From Gracilibacillus caseinilyticus (GTDB lineage Bacteria > Bacillota > Bacilli > Bacillales > Amphibacillaceae): a stretch of DNA of 64,000 nt. This document shows, piece by piece, positions 17,599-26,006 of this stretch; position 1 is the stretch's first letter, and each line of letters opens with the position of its first letter. The translations under genes were made by a program, and so were the position numbers. The stretch lies in NCBI RefSeq assembly GCF_022919115.1, contig NZ_CP095072.1, forward strand, positions 3,348,001 to 3,412,000, in the 5' to 3' direction. A model generated the notes under the pieces. The model saw nothing but the letters and a program-made list of their open reading frames with translations, made no database searches and was not told where the DNA came from.

Positions 17599-17979
17599 GT
17601 GAAACAGTTTAAACAACTATTAATAGTTATCATATTAGCGGTAGTAATGACAGCTTGTGGCAATACGGGAACCAATGTGGCCGAAGGAGATATTAACGTA
17701 TCGCTAACGATAACGGATCAAATTACGAATAAGACAATTAGTGAAGAGTCCTACACGGTAACATCCGGAACAACATTAGAAGACCTTCTGCAGGATAATT
17801 ATGAGGTAGAAGTGACGGAGGATGGATTCTTAACTTCCATTAATGGACATGAGCAAAATGTTGAAGAAAATGAGTATTGGACATATGAAGCAAACGGTGA
17901 AATGGTAAGCGAAGGAATTGCAGATTATGAAGTGCAGGATGAAGATGACATTACTTTTGATCTTCAAATAATAGAGTGA
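17599..17979 (+). CDS. DUF4430 (transcobalamin-like) lipoprotein
   Basis: Predicted extracellular cobalamin-binding lipoprotein. A signal peptide of about 18 residues ends in a lipobox-like VMTAC, so the mature protein would be lipid-anchored at cysteine 20. The rest is a single DUF4430 domain, the fold shared with the C-terminal domain of animal transcobalamin and intrinsic factor; the hallmark pattern NEYWTYEANGEMVSEGIADY followed by DEDDITFDLQ is visible. GTG start with GAGGAG upstream. It is under a cobalamin riboswitch and four bases before an ECF S-component gene, which supports B12 capture. Binding itself is inferred. Confidence 0.8.
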   Translation: MKQFKQLLIVIILAVVMTACGNTGTNVAEGDINVSLTITDQITNKTISEESYTVTSGTTLEDLLQDNYEVEVTEDGFLTSINGHEQNVEENEYWTYEANGEMVSEGIADYEVQDEDDITFDLQIIE

Positions 17980-17983
17980 TTCG

Positions 17984-18487
17984 TTGAATATCTATAAACT
18001 GACATTAATATCCTTATTGGCAGCAGTATGTGTGGCAGGCCGAATTTGTTTTCAATTTTTGCCGAATATTCAGCCGGTTACTGCAATTATTATTGTGGCA
18101 GGAGCATTACTCGGGGTGGTTCCTGCCATTTGTATCGCAATCGTTTCGACTTATGTGACAAATTTGTTTATGGGAATGGGTATATGGACGATTTGGCAGA
18201 TATTTGCATGGTCTATCATCGGTTTACTAGCTGGACTGATCGGGAGGTATGTGCCTGCCAGATATCATCTGGTTATTCTCACAGGATTTAGTGTGCTGGC
18301 GGCTTTTCTTTATGGTTTGGTTCTTAACTTAGGCACCTTCACTTTCTCAGGCAGCTTTTTTGCCTACATGCTGGCAAGCATACCGTTTGACTTGATGCAT
18401 GCAATTGGCAATCTTGTTTTTATGTTGATTTTATATCCCGTAATAAGAAGAGTTTTTCAGCAAAATTTAGAAAAAATAGAGCGATAA
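17984..18487 (+). CDS. ECF transporter S component, probably for cobalamin
   Basis: Membrane substrate-binding subunit of an energy-coupling factor transporter. The 167 residues contain about six hydrophobic helices; the N-terminal LTLISLLAAVCVAGRICFQFLP and the ATPase/T-component interaction style loops fit the ECF S family (DUF6580/CbrT-like groups). It begins with TTG only four bases after the lipoprotein gene, with a weak ribosome-binding site, suggesting coupling. No ecfA or ecfT gene is nearby, so it presumably uses a shared energising module encoded elsewhere. The substrate is inferred from the riboswitch and the transcobalamin-like partner. Confidence 0.8.
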   Translation: MNIYKLTLISLLAAVCVAGRICFQFLPNIQPVTAIIIVAGALLGVVPAICIAIVSTYVTNLFMGMGIWTIWQIFAWSIIGLLAGLIGRYVPARYHLVILTGFSVLAAFLYGLVLNLGTFTFSGSFFAYMLASIPFDLMHAIGNLVFMLILYPVIRRVFQQNLEKIER

Positions 18488-18489
18488 CC

Positions 18490-18520
18490 TACCACAGTGT
18501 AAATGACTGTGGTATTTTTA
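18490..18520 (+). terminator. Terminator of the B12 cassette
   Basis: TACCACAGT (18490-18498) pairs perfectly with ACTGTGGTA (18506-18514), followed by TTTTTATTTT. Confidence 0.88.
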
Positions 18521-18538
18521 TTTTATAGTATAAGTTTT

Positions 18539-18565
18539 TGTAACTTTTGCTAGCGTTTATTCGAC
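18539..18565 (+). promoter_or_regulatory. Sigma-X-type ECF promoter of sigX
   Basis: TGTAAC (18539-18544) and CGAC (18562-18565) with a 17-base spacer exactly match the B. subtilis sigma-X/ECF promoter pattern TGTAAC-N16/17-CGWC. It lies just upstream of sigX, so autoregulation is predicted. Confidence 0.8.
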
Positions 18566-18591
18566 AAATAAAGTATCGGTGAGGGGGTCTT

Positions 18592-19134
18592 ATGATGAAG
18601 ACCACATTTGAGGATCTTTATGACAAATACCATCAAGATCTCTTCCAATATATCTTCTACCTGGTTAAGGACAAAGCACAAGCGGAAGACCTTATTCAAG
18701 AAGTTTATATTAAAGTGCTCAGTGCCTATTCTAGCTTTAATGGAGACAGCGCTGAAAAAACCTGGCTTTTTTCCATTGCCAGGCATACTACATTTGATTA
18801 TTTTCGAAAGTTGAAGCGGAAACGCATGAAGATACAAGATTTTTTTAATTGGGAAGATGATGGTGAAAAGTTAACATCAACAATGGAGGAACCGGAAGAT
18901 TCCATACTTCATAATGATGAGATGCATCAAGTCTATCATTGTTTGGATCAATGTACCGTGGATCAGAAGCAGGTCGTTATTCTACGGTACATACAGGAAT
19001 TCTCTATTAAAGAAACAGCAGAAATATTAAAGTGGTCTACCAGCAAAGTGAAAACAACACAACATCGTGCATTAAAAGTTTTGCAAACCTGCATGATGAC
19101 ATCTAGTGAAAAGGAGGATGTTAATCATGAATAA
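18592..19134 (+). CDS. sigX: ECF sigma factor SigX
   Basis: Extracytoplasmic-function sigma factor; in B. subtilis SigX controls cell-envelope functions such as D-alanylation and phosphatidylethanolamine synthesis. Region 2 is visible as DLIQEVYIKVLSAYSSF and TWLFSIARHTTFDYFRKLKR; region 4 as DQKQVVILRYIQEFSIKETAEIL. 180 residues. ATGATG at 18592/18595 with GAGGGGG upstream. It is followed by its anti-sigma factor with an eight-base overlap. In B. subtilis sigX comes right after resE, which supports both the identity and the local synteny. Confidence 0.92.
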   Translation: MMKTTFEDLYDKYHQDLFQYIFYLVKDKAQAEDLIQEVYIKVLSAYSSFNGDSAEKTWLFSIARHTTFDYFRKLKRKRMKIQDFFNWEDDGEKLTSTMEEPEDSILHNDEMHQVYHCLDQCTVDQKQVVILRYIQEFSIKETAEILKWSTSKVKTTQHRALKVLQTCMMTSSEKEDVNHE

Positions 19135-20296
19135 AGACAAGGATTATGAAACACGTTTAAAAGAGCAGTTACGTTCCATGCCTAAAATTAAAGATGAGCG
19201 CACCAAAGAAGAAATATATCGGCAAATACAGCTACAAATGATAGAAAAAGAAGAAGCGAAGCAAAGAAAAAAACGATGGTTTTGGATACCTGCTATTTCA
19301 GCTGTCACTTGTGCACTTCTGGTATTTATAGTGTTTCTTTCACAAGACAGGTTGACACAGTTTGAACAATCTTCTTCACCTTCTGCCTCTGACGAAGCTC
19401 AAATAAGATTTGAGAGTCAGGAAAATTCTATTGAAAGCCGTGATAGTGAAGAAAGTGGACAAATGGAGGAAGCGTCAGAGGAATCAGATAACACGACAGA
19501 GGATAGCGTGCTTCAATATCAGTTGGAAATACTGCCGAAGGAGAAGATTAAAAAACTTGGTTTATTGACCACACCTCCGCAATATGTAGTGCCAATTACT
19601 ATTTCAGAACAAAAAATAAAAGAACCATTCTCATTTAATAAGCTGGGGGACGAAATTGATCTAGCCGTAAATGGCTTACAGGATATCGGATTAAAGCATA
19701 TGACGTTTACTAAAAAGGAGCAAATCGTTGTTGCTTCTGTTCAGCATGATTTTACAATTGAACCTGATACTGCAAGTCAACAGCTGTTCGACCAGTTAAT
19801 GAACCTTATTTTTCAACCATTTAGGGTCAAACAGATACAGTTTGATCAGACAAACGATTTTATCGACCAAATTAATATGGTCGATAACACATATATATTA
19901 AAAGGCTCTGGCACTGTAGTCTATAAGCAATATCGATACAATGCACAAGCTTCAGGCTGGCTCGTTGCTACGAAGGTAGCGCAATTTGATTCAATCGAAA
20001 AAGCGTTGAACGAGATGAAAAAAGCAGAGCCACAGTATCATGTGAAGTCAACTATCCCAAATGATGCAGAAATAAAGGTTAAGCAAGCTGAAGATGATAC
20101 ACTAGAATTACAAATTGTTTCAGCGAAAACAGGTCAAAATCAGAAAACAGTCAACATGATCGAAGCAATTATTGCAACAGCATATTCTTTTGGTTTTCAA
20201 ACCGTACAATTTGATATCGGCTATGAACAAGTGGGCAAATATGATTTAACAAAGCCAGTGCAGACAGACCAGCAAATTAACGTTATTTATCGATAA
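19127..20296 (+). CDS. rsiX: Anti-sigma-X factor RsiX
   Basis: Membrane-spanning anti-sigma factor that holds SigX. The cytoplasmic N-terminus (about 55 residues, rich in charged residues) is followed by one helix near WIPAISAVTCALLVFIVFL, an acidic, serine-rich linker of about 50 residues, and an extracytoplasmic domain with GerMN-like repeats. ATG at 19127 follows AAGGAGG and overlaps the sigX end. The B. subtilis RsiX has the same layout. The long acidic linker is the least conserved-looking part. Confidence 0.88.
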   Translation: MNKDKDYETRLKEQLRSMPKIKDERTKEEIYRQIQLQMIEKEEAKQRKKRWFWIPAISAVTCALLVFIVFLSQDRLTQFEQSSSPSASDEAQIRFESQENSIESRDSEESGQMEEASEESDNTTEDSVLQYQLEILPKEKIKKLGLLTTPPQYVVPITISEQKIKEPFSFNKLGDEIDLAVNGLQDIGLKHMTFTKKEQIVVASVQHDFTIEPDTASQQLFDQLMNLIFQPFRVKQIQFDQTNDFIDQINMVDNTYILKGSGTVVYKQYRYNAQASGWLVATKVAQFDSIEKALNEMKKAEPQYHVKSTIPNDAEIKVKQAEDDTLELQIVSAKTGQNQKTVNMIEAIIATAYSFGFQTVQFDIGYEQVGKYDLTKPVQTDQQINVIYR

Positions 20297-20313
20297 GTGG
20301 TAAGGAAAAAAAT

Positions 20314-20343
20314 TGTCCAACGTAGATCATTCGACGTTGGACA
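20314..20343. terminator. Hairpin after rsiX
   Basis: TGTCCAACGT pairs perfectly with ACGTTGGACA around a ten-base loop, 17 bases after rsiX. The T-tract is weak (TTGGTTT). In the 200 bases from here to the fer stop I see no gene. Confidence 0.65.
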
Positions 20344-20541
20344 TTGGTTTAGGGGATGGAGGATAATTTTCTCTATTTTGCTTTCATTATATTGACGTAT
20401 AGCATGTGCAAGAGTAGTTCCTGATCTTCGCTTTGTTTTGGGACCTGCTTAGTCAGAACTAACGCTTTGCTCACAACATGTGTCAAACTTACTACAGTAA
20501 CACTATTTATAATTCCGGAGCTGTGAAAAGAATTTTTCCAT

Positions 20542-20781
<240 letters not shown>

Positions 20782-20895
20782 TTATTGTTCGTTCTTCTGT
20801 TCTAGATTATCAGATCCTCCCGTTTCTGACAAATACCTAGTATCCAAATTCGACAAATCTTGTTAGAATAAGATTAGATAGATCGAGGTGTTGAA

Positions 20896-21963
20896 ATGTT
20901 TGAATTTATATTGTTGGATTGTATGTTGAAATTAAATGGCGAACGGACGATGTATAATATATATCATTTATTGACAGCCAAAAAATCAACACAAACGATT
21001 CAGGACAGTAATATTTTTGGATTGACTGCTTATTTTGGTATATATAAATCAATGACCAGGAAACAGTTTGATGAAGAGGTGCAACGACTAGAAAAAAAGA
21101 ATTGTATTGTAATGGAAGCAAGAGATACAGTAAAGCTTACAAATAAAGGGATGACGTTACATAAGCAGCAGGGGCAACATTATCTCCCTCTTCTAACATT
21201 AAATGGAATAGAGTACGAACAGCATGCGGAGAAGCTCTTGCAACATGTGATATTATTCGTGCAGACCATCACACATTTACATATGCGAAAACATAGTTTC
21301 ATACCGATTGTTGACGATATAGCCACACAGCGATTTGTGAAGACAGTCTGGCGTAACAATCAGGTGCATGGAACTCAAAGGATGTTAGACCAGCTTTATG
21401 AAGATTTGTACCGATTATTGGAATTTTTCCCTAGTGATCATGCTGCAATATTTGTTGATCGTCTCTCAACCGATCAAAGAATAGGATTAAGCAGGTATCA
21501 ATTAGCGGAGAAATTCCAAATGACTATCCACGATATTTCCATCATCAATATGAATATTATCCATAATCTATGCAGGATGATTGTCGCTAACGATAGTACA
21601 TCGTTGTTAAAACAGCTCTATCCTGTACGCACGAAACAGCTTTTAATCAGTGATTCGGCCAATCAAACCTTATATTATGTAAAAAAAAAGCTATCTATTT
21701 CGGAAATATCAAGCATCAGGCGTTTGAAAGAAAGTACGATTAAAGATCATCTTATCGAAATCGCCTATGCCGCAAAGGAGTTTCAATGGCAGCATTATGT
21801 AAATCATCACGATTATCAACTGATCCAATCTGTAATTATTAATACAAATTCCAAAAAGTTAAAAGACTTAAAAGTACAATTGCCTACTAATATTAATTAT
21901 TTCCAAATAAAGCTCGTACTAGCAATGGAACAACAAGGAGAGAGGAGGAAGGACGATGCATGA
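20896..21963 (+). CDS. ypbB: YpbB, helix-turn-helix protein beside recQ
   Basis: Protein of unknown function found next to recQ in Bacillaceae. 355 residues; the C-terminal part has a helix-turn-helix-like region SISEISSIRRLKESTIKDHLIEIA, resembling the HTH domain found in RecQ-associated proteins and in sigma region 4. ATG at 20896 with GAGGTG upstream. It overlaps recQ by eight bases, so the two are probably translated together. A role in helping RecQ or regulating it is a guess from this linkage. Confidence 0.82.
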   Translation: MFEFILLDCMLKLNGERTMYNIYHLLTAKKSTQTIQDSNIFGLTAYFGIYKSMTRKQFDEEVQRLEKKNCIVMEARDTVKLTNKGMTLHKQQGQHYLPLLTLNGIEYEQHAEKLLQHVILFVQTITHLHMRKHSFIPIVDDIATQRFVKTVWRNNQVHGTQRMLDQLYEDLYRLLEFFPSDHAAIFVDRLSTDQRIGLSRYQLAEKFQMTIHDISIINMNIIHNLCRMIVANDSTSLLKQLYPVRTKQLLISDSANQTLYYVKKKLSISEISSIRRLKESTIKDHLIEIAYAAKEFQWQHYVNHHDYQLIQSVIINTNSKKLKDLKVQLPTNINYFQIKLVLAMEQQGERRKDDA

Positions 21964-23506
21964 TCATAAGTTAGAACAGTATTTACAGTATTATTTTGGA
22001 TATAGCTCATTTCGAAAAGGGCAAAAAGCCATCATACAATCCGTATTGAATAAGGAACATGTATTTGCTGTTCTGCCTACTGGTACGGGAAAATCGATCT
22101 GTTACCAACTGCCAGCCATGATGCTGGATGGTACTGTCATCGTTGTTTCTCCATTACTCTCTTTGATGGAAGATCAGGTGAAACAGCTGAAAGCAAATGG
22201 TTTTAAAAAAGTTGCCGCATTAAACAGCATGTTAACGTATCAGGAGAAAGAATCAATCTTAAGCAGGATCGGCAGTTATAAATTAATTTATGTATCACCT
22301 GAAATGTTACAGAGTAATCGAATCATCCGAAAAATAAAACAACTGCAGATAAATTTATTTGTCATTGATGAAGCGCATTGTATTTCACAATGGGGGCATG
22401 AATTCCGACCAGATTATTTACGAATAACAGCTATACATCAAACGTTGGGAAACCCACCACTTTTAGCACTTACTGCAACGGCAACGCCAGATGTACAGCG
22501 TGACATTATAAAGGTTTTACAATTGGAGCAAGTGAGTACTTTCATCTACCCAATGGATAAACCAAATATCTCGCTAGTGTTGGAATCCGTCACGCAATTA
22601 CATGAAAAACAAGAGCGTATCGCCGAATTAGTGAATACGTACCGAGTCCCAACTTTAATTTATTTCTCAAGCAGAGAAGAAACAGCAAAGGTTGCAGCCT
22701 ATTTACAATCTGCGGTTAAAGATCGAAGTATTGCATTTTACCATGGTGGTTTGGATAATCAGGATCGCCTTTTAATTCAGCAACAATTTATGAACAATCA
22801 AATTGATATTGTTTGTTGCACAAATGCATTTGGTATGGGAATCAACAAGAAAGATATTCAACTTGTTATTCATTATCATATTCCAAGCCAAATTGAATCA
22901 TTTATTCAGGAATTAGGAAGAGCCGGCAGAGAAGGCCAGGAAGTGGTAAGTCTTACATTGTTTCATGAAAGTGATGCTTTTATTCCGAGGCGATTAATAG
23001 AATCAGAACTTCCATCCTTATCATTGATTAAACAGCAACTTGACATCATTTATCAAACAGAACCAACATTTGAAGAAGTGAAACAATCATTTTTATTACA
23101 GGCAAATGGTGTAGAAAGCCAGTGGCGTTTCTTTCAATATCAATTAGAGAGATTAGGCCTATTACGACAAGCTAACTGGCAAGTTAAAACTATATCGCAA
23201 CAGGATGTATTAGAAGCTTTAGAAATAACAATGACAGAGAGAATGGGATATAAAGAACGAAAACTGTCTGAAATGCTGCAATGGGTTTACACTGATCATT
23301 GTCGAAGAAATGCATTGTTCCGTCATTTCCAAAACGATGTACAAGAACCGACATTCATGTGTTGCAGTTTCTGTGATTTTAAGTGGGATCATTGGCAACC
23401 TGAAGAGATGGTGAGAGAAAAGACTGTTCAAGAGTGGCACCAACTGTTATACGAATTATTATATCAAGGAGATCAAAATGAAAAACAGTCAAGAACAACT
23501 GATTAA
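21956..23506 (+). CDS. recQ: ATP-dependent DNA helicase RecQ (RecS type)
   Basis: Superfamily 2 DNA helicase for recombination repair. Walker A is PTGTGKS at 41-47, the DExH box is IDEAHCISQWGHEFRPDY, motif III is ALTATATP, and motif VI is QELGRAGREGQ. The C-terminal zinc-binding signature has cysteines in DHCRRNALFRHF and CCSFCDF. At 516 residues it lacks an HRDC domain, like the short RecS/YpbC form of B. subtilis. The start overlaps ypbB and follows GAGAGGAGG. Confidence 0.94.
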   Translation: MHDHKLEQYLQYYFGYSSFRKGQKAIIQSVLNKEHVFAVLPTGTGKSICYQLPAMMLDGTVIVVSPLLSLMEDQVKQLKANGFKKVAALNSMLTYQEKESILSRIGSYKLIYVSPEMLQSNRIIRKIKQLQINLFVIDEAHCISQWGHEFRPDYLRITAIHQTLGNPPLLALTATATPDVQRDIIKVLQLEQVSTFIYPMDKPNISLVLESVTQLHEKQERIAELVNTYRVPTLIYFSSREETAKVAAYLQSAVKDRSIAFYHGGLDNQDRLLIQQQFMNNQIDIVCCTNAFGMGINKKDIQLVIHYHIPSQIESFIQELGRAGREGQEVVSLTLFHESDAFIPRRLIESELPSLSLIKQQLDIIYQTEPTFEEVKQSFLLQANGVESQWRFFQYQLERLGLLRQANWQVKTISQQDVLEALEITMTERMGYKERKLSEMLQWVYTDHCRRNALFRHFQNDVQEPTFMCCSFCDFKWDHWQPEEMVREKTVQEWHQLLYELLYQGDQNEKQSRTTD

Positions 23507-24065
23507 AAAACTTTCAAGTAAACAATTGAAACAACAGATTTGGCTTTCACAGGGATTACTGTTATTACTGGCCATTACATTAATGTTTATCTTTTTTGAC
23601 AGTGCAGCTGCATTTTTTAATCTCTTATCCTGGTCATGGTCTCAAATTGTCTTCTATAGTCTGTTTTCTGCATTGATCATTGTGGGTATAGATATAATGA
23701 CGATGTATATTTTTCCGAAGAAATGGTGGGATGATGGGGGAGTTAACGAAAAAATATTTAAACAAGGTTCCTATATCGAAATTATAGTCCTTTGTTTCTG
23801 TATTGCCTTGGTAGAAGAATGGCTATTTCGTGGTATTGTTCAAACACAGTTTGGACTTTGGATAGCAAGTATTATTTTTGCATTAGTTCACACAAGATAT
23901 TTAGCGAAACCCTTTTTATTTATTGCTGTCATCTTGTTAAGTTTCTGGATTGGACTTGTTTATCAGTGGACGGGCAACTTAACAACCGTTATCGCTTTGC
24001 ATTTTTTTGTCGATTTATTTTTAGCATTGTTAATTCGGACAAGGGGGGTTCAGCATGCGCGATGA
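23478..24065 (+). CDS. ypbD: CPBP-family intramembrane protease YpbD
   Basis: Predicted membrane metalloprotease of the CAAX/ABI (CPBP) family. About five hydrophobic helices in 195 residues. The family motifs are present: EEWLFRG (glutamate pair plus arginine), then FALVHTRY (FxxxH) and a final ALHFFVDLFLA. It overlaps recQ by 29 bases, with AAGGAG upstream of its ATG, and overlaps ypbE at its end, so the cluster is transcribed as one. The substrate is unknown. Confidence 0.88.
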   Translation: MKNSQEQLIKKLSSKQLKQQIWLSQGLLLLLAITLMFIFFDSAAAFFNLLSWSWSQIVFYSLFSALIIVGIDIMTMYIFPKKWWDDGGVNEKIFKQGSYIEIIVLCFCIALVEEWLFRGIVQTQFGLWIASIIFALVHTRYLAKPFLFIAVILLSFWIGLVYQWTGNLTTVIALHFFVDLFLALLIRTRGVQHAR

Positions 24066-24570
24066 TAATATGAATGAAGATCAAGCAGCATCACTCAGAG
24101 ACCAAATAGAACGGCAGCAAGGTCAAGAAAACGATGCATTGCCACCTAGAAGTGAGGTCCACAAAAATAAAAAACAAAAATCAAAATGGAAAATCTCCTT
24201 TCCTTTAATCCGTTTTATGCTTATTTTATTTATTGCAATTATTGTATTAATATGGACGATGCGTTACTGGGGAGAGGAGTATTTATCAAAAGCCGTACAA
24301 GAGAAGAGTGATCATAGCGTGGAAGAAGTAACGATAAAGAGTAAGTCCTCTACCGTTGAGCAGCTACATCAAGAAGTGGATTTAGTTACACATGTTGTCC
24401 GGAAGATGGATAGTTTATTTTCAATATCTGAACAATACTACGGGACGAGTGAATATGTTGATATTATTATCGAAGCAAATGATATTGAAAATCGTACATT
24501 GATTGTTGGTCAAGAAATTACTATTCCTAATATAAATGCAGATTCGATCAGTAGCAGTTTGACAGACTAA
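24055..24570 (+). CDS. ypbE: LysM-domain membrane protein YpbE
   Basis: Bitopic protein: a polar cytoplasmic N-terminus of about 50 residues, one helix near FMLILFIAIIVLIWTM, and an extracellular C-terminal LysM domain (HVVRKMDSLFSISEQYYG ... VGQEITIPN) that binds peptidoglycan. 171 residues. ATG at 24055 follows AAGGGGGG and overlaps ypbD by 11 bases. Same order as in B. subtilis (recQ-ypbD-ypbE). Precise function unknown. Confidence 0.87.
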   Translation: MRDDNMNEDQAASLRDQIERQQGQENDALPPRSEVHKNKKQKSKWKISFPLIRFMLILFIAIIVLIWTMRYWGEEYLSKAVQEKSDHSVEEVTIKSKSSTVEQLHQEVDLVTHVVRKMDSLFSISEQYYGTSEYVDIIIEANDIENRTLIVGQEITIPNINADSISSSLTD

Positions 24571-24581
24571 ACGATGGTTAG

Positions 24582-24612
24582 CCCCGCCTCCATGAACGAG
24601 ACGGGGTTTATT
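24582..24612. terminator. Bidirectional terminator between ypbE and cotJC
   Basis: CCCCGCCTC (24582-24590) pairs with GAGACGGGG (24598-24606) with one mismatch, followed by TTTATTAA; the two flanking genes converge on it. Confidence 0.75.
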
Positions 24613-24617
24613 AATAT

Positions 24618-25187
24618 CTAAAAAATTTTTTTTCGGTCTCGCTCTTCTTTCAAAATTTCTACAGCTTCATGGAATCGTTGCGAATGGACAATTTCCCGTT
24701 CGCGTAAAAACTTCAAGGAATCATTAATAAACGGGTCGTCAGAAATATCTATAATCCACTGGTACGTGGCACGCGCTTTTTCTTCAGCCGCTATATCCTC
24801 ATATAAATCAGCAATCGGATCCCCTTTTGCTTGAATGTATGTTGCTGTCCAAGGTGAGCCAGCAGCATTTTGGTAATAGAGAGCGTGATCATGATTAACA
24901 AAGTGCGCACCAAGTCCAGCAGCCTCTAACTCTTCTGGCGTGGCATCCTTTGTCAGTTTATAGATCATCGTAGCTATCATTTCAAGGTGGGCGAATTCTT
25001 CGGTGCCAATATCGTTTAACAGTCCGACTACTTTGTCCGGAATCGTATATCGTTGATTTAGATAACGTAATGCAGCAGACAGCTCTCCGTCAGCACCACC
25101 ATATTGTTCGGTTAAATATTTGGCTAACTTTGGATTACACTTACTAACTTTCACCGGATATTGTAATTTCTTTTCGTAATACCACAT
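24618..25187 (-). CDS. cotJC: Spore coat protein CotJC, manganese catalase family
   Basis: Inner spore coat protein of the manganese catalase (ferritin-like) family. Metal-ligand style motifs are visible: EFAHLEMIATMIYKLT and, later, EEKARATYQWI and EIVHSQRFHEAVE, i.e. the ExxH-type helices of dimanganese catalases. 189 residues, full length. Third gene of cotJA-cotJB-cotJC on the minus strand with GGAGTGAG upstream of ATG. Catalase activity is likely given the intact residues but is inferred. Confidence 0.94.
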   Translation of the reverse strand: MWYYEKKLQYPVKVSKCNPKLAKYLTEQYGGADGELSAALRYLNQRYTIPDKVVGLLNDIGTEEFAHLEMIATMIYKLTKDATPEELEAAGLGAHFVNHDHALYYQNAAGSPWTATYIQAKGDPIADLYEDIAAEEKARATYQWIIDISDDPFINDSLKFLREREIVHSQRFHEAVEILKEERDRKKIF

Positions 25188-25208
25188 TTCTAACTCACTC
25201 CTCGCTTC

Positions 25209-25478
25209 TTAGACTTGCCATGGCCATGGAGCATCTTTCCAATTCCAAGGATAACCGGAATAGCTTTGGCCGAATTGCATTAACGGACCAAATTCTTCTT
25301 CGAACTTATTCTTTAATTGACGGCTCTGAAAAGCGGCTTGATTAAATTGATTGATTGCATCAACGTCATCAGGATGGGTGTCCAGGTACAAGGTTAATTC
25401 CACTAAAACAAAATCAATTGCCTGAATCTGTTCTAGTTGCTGATAATAACTATCTGGCATTGATCGGGAATGGGTCAT
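25209..25478 (-). CDS. cotJB: Spore coat protein CotJB
   Basis: Small coat protein whose inclusion with CotJC in the coat depends on the operon products. 89 residues; CotJB hallmarks are DFVLVELTLYLDTHPDD and a tryptophan-rich C-terminus GYPWNWKDAPWPWQV. It overlaps cotJA by four bases (ATGA), giving tight coupling, and precedes cotJC by 21 bases. Confidence 0.93.
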   Translation of the reverse strand: MTHSRSMPDSYYQQLEQIQAIDFVLVELTLYLDTHPDDVDAINQFNQAAFQSRQLKNKFEEEFGPLMQFGQSYSGYPWNWKDAPWPWQV

Positions 25479-25699
25479 GAATCACTACGCTCCTTTCTTG
25501 GTGGATAATCATCATACAAACAAGGCCACAAAGTTCCGGCAAAAAGTGCTTCTCTTGCAGTTGGAAATTGTTCTAGATTTTTTGGCTGGAATCCTATATA
25601 TAAATTCGGCGGCGTGGAATAACATTTTGTTTTGATTGGCTTGCAAGGATCGAACTTACTCACATACGGTGAATAGCATTTCGTTGTTGTAAATGACAT
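25475..25699 (-). CDS. cotJA: Spore coat-associated protein CotJA
   Basis: Short coat protein of the cotJ operon, 74 residues from the chosen start. It is rich in tyrosine, proline and cysteine, with FPTAREALFAGTLWPCLYDDY, the CotJA signature. ATG at 25699 was chosen because GAGGAAGGAG lies upstream by a suitable distance; the open frame extends to 25729, but that would place the ribosome-binding site inside the gene. First gene of the operon. Confidence 0.92.
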   Translation of the reverse strand: MSFTTTKCYSPYVSKFDPCKPIKTKCYSTPPNLYIGFQPKNLEQFPTAREALFAGTLWPCLYDDYPPRKERSDS

Positions 25700-25746
25700 A
25701 GCGAATAACTCCTTCCTCATAAAAATCATATTTGCGCTTCAAAATT

Positions 25747-25776
25747 AGTTTATGGGCAATAGAAGTTGTCCTATGA
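25747..25776 (-). promoter_or_regulatory. Possible sigma-E promoter of cotJ
   Basis: On the minus strand, TCATAGG (25776-25770) as -35 and CATAAACT (25754-25747) as -10 are separated by 15 bases, near the sigma-E pattern KMATATT-N14/15-CATACAHT. cotJ is sigma-E dependent in B. subtilis. Confidence 0.4.
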
Positions 25777-25801
25777 CGGAATGTCGATAATAATGAATGA
25801 T

Positions 25802-25831
25802 TTCACATTTATGCTTACGATTGGGTATACT
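25802..25831 (+). promoter_or_regulatory. Possible sigma-A promoter of ypdA
   Basis: TTCACA (25802-25807) and TATACT (25826-25831) are 18 bases apart. It is the best vegetative promoter in the 300-base gap between cotJA and ypdA; nothing else was recognised there. Confidence 0.4.
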
Positions 25832-26006
25832 ATAAACATCCAACAAATTTCGATTTTATAAACAAGCTAGTTAACGTTCTTTGAACAAACATGTTAATAT
25901 ATTATTGGGTAAAATTTTCCCTCGATATCGTGATCTTCTAAGGGAATTATACATAATAGCATCGTTTATTAAGATTGGGTGTAGAATTGAAGGAGTGTAT
26001 CAAACC

